A stretch of 64,000 bases of DNA from Fistularia commersonii (taxonomy: Eukaryota > Chordata > Actinopteri > Syngnathiformes > Fistulariidae). Both the position numbers and the translations under genes were made by a program. Shown here piece by piece: positions 60,124 through 64,000 of this stretch. Below the pieces are notes generated by a model that was not told where the DNA came from, ran no database searches, and saw only the letters and a list, made by a program, of their open reading frames with translations. The DNA is taken from the NCBI GenBank assembly GCA_037954325.1, contig JBBMNZ010000016.1, positions 1,985,501-2,049,500 of the forward strand. Reading direction: 5' to 3'. Every line of letters begins with the position of its first letter. The first letter of the stretch is position 1.

Positions 60124-60876
60124 TGGGCCCCCGGACCGCGCCGACCCCTCACGCGGGAGAGCCGGGGCGGCCGTGACGACCGGCCCGGACGGACCAAGGG
60201 GTGTACATAAGACCAGCGATCAACTACCGGCTTCTTGTTGTAACTAGATTCCCAAGGAATTGTGGGCTTACACCAGGAGGACTCTATGAAGTGCACTGTT
60301 TGCTGTGACTACGTCAGCATTCTCAACTAAGAACCGCTTCGTATTAGTGGAGCATCAACGGTAGCTTCGTTACGGAGCAAAATGTAATTAATATTTGTAC
60401 ATTTCTATTAGTCGCTGATATCAATTCACTGTGTATATTTTGATCCTTAACATCGAGACGTGACCCCGACTCCAGACTTGTGTGTGTATATGTACGTATG
60501 CACGTGCGCAACTCCCGTTAGCATACCATCCTGTATCTTAAGAACGAGACCCGCCGACTTGTTTGACAAGCGTCCGGTTCCATTCCTTCCTGACGTGGGC
60601 ATTATCGTTCATGTTTTTGTGGCAGCTATTGATCTCCCTTCAAGAACGACGAAAAAAAAAAACGGAAAAAAAAACAAAAAAAAAAACAACCAAAAAACGG
60701 AAAAGAGACGAAACGAAACATGTCAAAAGGATGAATGAATGTTTTTATTATTGTTATTAATATTATTTATCGAAACGAAATGTAGCTACTTTATTTGGAT
60801 ATCGTGTGTCATACTGGAATAAGTTGTAAAATGATTTAATTTTTTATGCTACAAATAAAACTGATTTATTTATGGA
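60124..60876 (+). other. ccn1: CCN1 3' UTR (predicted)
   Basis: This AT-rich stretch of about 750 nt runs from the stop to just past the poly(A) signal. It contains several AU-rich stretches (60745-60775 and 60835-60875), consistent with the short-lived immediate-early mRNA known for CCN1, and an A-rich tract at 60653-60690. The exact end is inferred. Confidence 0.7.
60854..60859 (+). terminator. ccn1: CCN1 poly(A) signal AATAAA
   Basis: A canonical hexamer about 730 nt after the stop, in AT-rich sequence that turns abruptly CpG-rich about 30 bp later. This is the most plausible end of the transcript. Confidence 0.75.
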
Positions 60877-61012
60877 ACACGACGCCGCCCCCGGGGTCAG
60901 TACTTTCGCTCGGCGGAGAAAATCCCGCCGTTATATCACTCTTTGCGGGCCGGCGGACTCCCGGCGGACACTCGGCAGGGTCGGCCCGCTCTTATATAAC
61001 ACGGCCTTGGAG

Positions 61013-61051
61013 GCTCGCTCGCTCGCTCGCTCGCTCGCTCCTCTCTCTCTC
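61013..61051. repeat. (GCTC)7 followed by (CT)n
   Basis: Tetranucleotide tract downstream of CCN1, just after a TATATAA at 60993-60999. Confidence 0.9.
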
Positions 61052-62056
61052 CTGACTTTCTGGGCTGTGGAATGCCATTCTGAAGCGAGCGAGCTTTGTT
61101 TTATTTGATCTGGCTAAGTCACACACTTGACTGATTCCGAGAGAAGGGGCGGGTGGAGATTAAGTCCGCGAGTAGCAATGAGTATGGGAGTATGCCAAGA
61201 CTCTTAAGTGCTGTGCTGAATGGACCGGGATTAGACACCATGCAACGGCGGGGCGGCGGTGGGCGGCGGGACACAATGACCGCCATTGTACGCGGGGGTC
61301 CGTATACCCAAAACGCGAACCCCCGGCCGGCTTTACCCCTTCCCCTCGCTGGACGCGGCAGCGCCACCAAATTGACCTAATTCATTAGCGCTCGCCTTTA
61401 AAAGTGAATTAGTTGCACTGGCCACCGCCGGCTCTTAAACGGCAGGGGTCCGCTAAAGAGTTGTAAACAGCCCTTCGGACGGGGGCGGAGGGAGGCCGCT
61501 TAAGCCTCCCTTCCAGGTTTCAGTTTAGCGGGCATTAAGAAATACTATTATGAGCTCGGAAACGGGGGGGCCGGGAAGCGGGCCCGGCGCGGCGCGGCGG
61601 ACGCTCAGGGTCCCTTTCTCGTCCCGGCGGAGCCACGTAAACGGCGGCCGACCACCACCTTCACCCGAGCGTACGCGCCCGTGGGTCGGCGCCGTAGTTC
61701 ATGTTATTACTGGTTCGAGGTCTCGGGCCGGGCGGGGGGGCGGGGGCGCGAAATACCTCGGAGTGGGGTTTTTGAACCGGGGGTAGGGGAGAGCGGAGCG
61801 GAGGGAAGGCTTTTCTTTTTTTCGATCCAGGTAGAGGGAGTGGCTCAGGAATGCAGCAGTGGCTCAGAAAGCAGACATCCTGATGGGCGGCAGATGTTGG
61901 AAAATATTTCGGAGCAACATGTTCACTTTAGCCGGGGAGACTTTCCAAATATACACAAACACTCCCGAGCGCCGGCCGAGTCCACCGAACGGATTTCACC
62001 TCGTCGCAAACAACTGCGAAAACACGTCCGTCGGAATTCCTGCACAACTTTCCTCC

Positions 62057-62080
62057 GTGGCGGCGGCGGCGGCGGCGGCT
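62057..62080. repeat. (GGC)n trinucleotide tract
   Basis: About seven GGC units downstream of CCN1. Confidence 0.9.
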
Positions 62081-63042
62081 GGAAACAGGCCTTAATGGAG
62101 TGTGTTTAATGAGAGGTTGCGCGGGACACGTTCCCTTTGATTGGCCTGCATACCACACAGGATGTGCCCACTGAGCTTTTACAGATTGCTCACATGAAAG
62201 GCTCCTGAGGTTTTTCCTAATCACAAAGATGTGTGGCCGCCCCTTAACAGCCTCCATTTACAGTCAAAACACTCGCAGGGAATCCTGTTTTCGCATTCGG
62301 GGGAACATTTCCCCCGCTGGCTCCGCCAACGCCGGCCAATCAGACGGCCGTTTGCCTCGGCGCGATGCGGCCGACCCGGTTACGTAACGCCGTTAGGATG
62401 TCGTGCGAGCGCCGCCGTCGGTCACCCGCCCCGTTTTGCGCCAGGTTTTAGCGTGGGGCGCGCGAACCTGCGAAAAGCTGCGGGAGCTCAGACCGACGCT
62501 CGCACGCAGACGTCCCGCAATTACATCTCTTGGCGGCTACCTCTTACCTGCGACTGCAAGTAAAAAAAACAAAACCGTGTTTATAAGACAGAGACATCAG
62601 CGTTAAAGCTTCGCCGAGGACGACGTCATGCGGCGCCACCGGGAGCTTACGGCGCACGGAGCGTGTTGGACGCCGCCGGGGCGTGATGTCAGCCGATTTA
62701 CAGCTCCCTGGTCTGAGGCTCGACGTAACAGTCGGAGTCGGGAGGAGACCCGGGGGCATCGAGCGGGAGAGACGAGAGGTTGACCGGCGAGGAGAAGCTT
62801 TAGAACAGGCGCCATCTGCTGGTGGAAAAGGGAACAGTGAAGGTCATCCCGCCTCCGGAGGATCCCCCCATCGCACGGGGGGCTTCCGGGGAGCCGCCGA
62901 GGCCTCCGGGCACGCGCTAAAGTCCGGCGGCGCTCGCAACTGTGTGTTTGCGTAACGTGCGTTCCATGTGACCGCGAGGCGGTGATGTAACCGACACCAA
63001 ATCCTGACAGGGCGTGGGACGTTCTCCACGCAATCAGTGCGG

Positions 63043-63064
63043 ACACACACACACACACACACAC
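63043..63064. repeat. (AC)n microsatellite
   Basis: Short perfect AC tract near the right end of the window. Confidence 0.9.
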
Positions 63065-64000
63065 CCATGAGATCCCCCTCTGCTGTTACATAAGCTGAAG
63101 TGATGAGCAGGCTTAAAGTGCGAGTGGATTCCTACCCTGACGGGCTACCGGAGGGGGTTTCAGCCCGCGGCTGGGAGGGGCCACGCCGAGTGTTTGGGCG
63201 TCTTCGGTCTCGGCCCATCGGGGACGACGGCGGAGGATCCGTCGGCCGCTGAGCTCACGGTGACATCTGCTCCGGGTCACGAGCCGAGGTCTGGGACCGA
63301 GCGGGCTTTCTGGACAGCTCCCTCCCACGTGGGCCGCAGTGGACGCCCCGGATAATCCACGCACATTTATTCTACTCGGACGCAAACCTGAGTATGCTCG
63401 GTGCTTCCGAGCACACGGAAAAAAACGGAAAACCGGGAATAGTTATTAGTTTTCTAATAATCCGTCCGGTGTCCTGGAAAGCCTGGCTGTCACCATTGTC
63501 GGGCGTTTGCCATTGAGTTCCGCTCGCCTTGCCACGCTTCCACCGGCTCCTCGGTGCTTCGGGACGTCCGCTCGCCCCTCGCACCGCTCCATGTCCTTTG
63601 GCTCTGCGGCGCTTCCGGATGGTCTTTGCTGCTGAACCCCCAACTCCCCCCATCCCCGAACACTTTTAGTGTTCATGTTCCTCCTGTCGCTGTGGGCAGT
63701 GGGTGCGAGGGAAGGCGTTGCAGGTCGTCAGATGGAGGCTGTGGAGATGCCTGAAGGGAGCATCCCAAAAGGAGAAGAAGAAGAATAAGAAAACCGGCTG
63801 CATGGCAGCACAGGTTCTCCAAGGTTTCAGGTCCTGATTGACTAGAGTTGGGTTCCTCCAAACATCACTGGTGACGACAGTGAAATGGAAAGTGAATTGT
63901 CTCTTTTGCGTTTGTTTCACCGAGATCTGAGCGCAGAATAAAGTCATTTAGAGAACAGGTGTATCATAACGGTACGGTTCTCCTCTGCTGGTTGCGCCCC

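Larger units (their letters stand above)
60877..64000. other. CpG-rich DNA downstream of CCN1
   Basis: No coding exon is recognised. Short simple repeats and several candidate control motifs are present: inverted TEAD half-sites at 61069-61080, GGAATG at 61848-61853 and a TCF/LEF-like CCTTTGAT near 62134. The next gene lies beyond the right edge. Confidence 0.55.

Noticed and set aside
60985..61015. Promoter for a gene starting after the TATATAA at 60993
   Set aside because: No downstream coding exon is recognised and the motif is followed by simple repeats.

Overview
This is vertebrate, almost certainly teleost fish, nuclear DNA. Evidence: short GT-AG introns in a clearly recognisable CCN1 gene, dense CA/TG dinucleotide tracts, and relics of fish-typical repeats (Tc1-like and hAT transposons, two LINE families, a tRNA-like SINE, and a high-copy interspersed repeat with the usual fish 'gcttatcc ... 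ggaccttctg' layout). The many medium-length ORFs are mostly chance or antisense readings in GC-rich intron.

Layout. (1) 1-860 is the start of DDAH1 intron 2. (2) 861-960 is DDAH1 exon 2, minus strand. (3) 961-52769 is DDAH1 intron 1, about 51.8 kb. It makes up most of the window and carries the repeat relics: hAT at 16.3-17.0 kb, an RTE-like LINE tail at 27.1 kb, two opposed SINE copies at 28.2-28.9 kb, Tc1 at 29.5-29.95 kb, a second LINE family at 18.5, 30.7, 39.4-40.4 and 43.1 kb, and a probable solo LTR inserted in the LINE copy at 39.7-40.2 kb. (4) 52770-53066 is DDAH1 exon 1 with the start codon, in a CpG-rich promoter area. (5) 53067-58384 is a divergent intergenic interval full of CA/TG tracts. 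It ends in a CCN1 control region with a cluster of TEAD cores, a G-rich tract, a CArg/SRF box, a CRE-like site and a TATA box. (6) 58565-60123 is the complete CCN1 (CYR61) coding sequence in five exons (375 codons) on the plus strand, with a 3' UTR and poly(A) signal near 60854. (7) 60877-64000 is CpG-rich downstream DNA with no gene recognised.

The DDAH1(-)/CCN1(+) head-to-head order is the one known in human. DDAH1 is a cytosolic enzyme that degrades methylated arginines and so relieves inhibition of nitric oxide synthase. CCN1 is a secreted, immediate-early matricellular protein controlled by SRF and YAP/TEAD. The two share a locus but are not known to share a pathway. I found no convincing new biological system. 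The most useful observations are the CCN1 regulatory cluster, an intron 1 of CCN1 that is a multiple of three with no in-frame stop, the nested LTR-in-LINE, and paired inverted TG/CA tracts.
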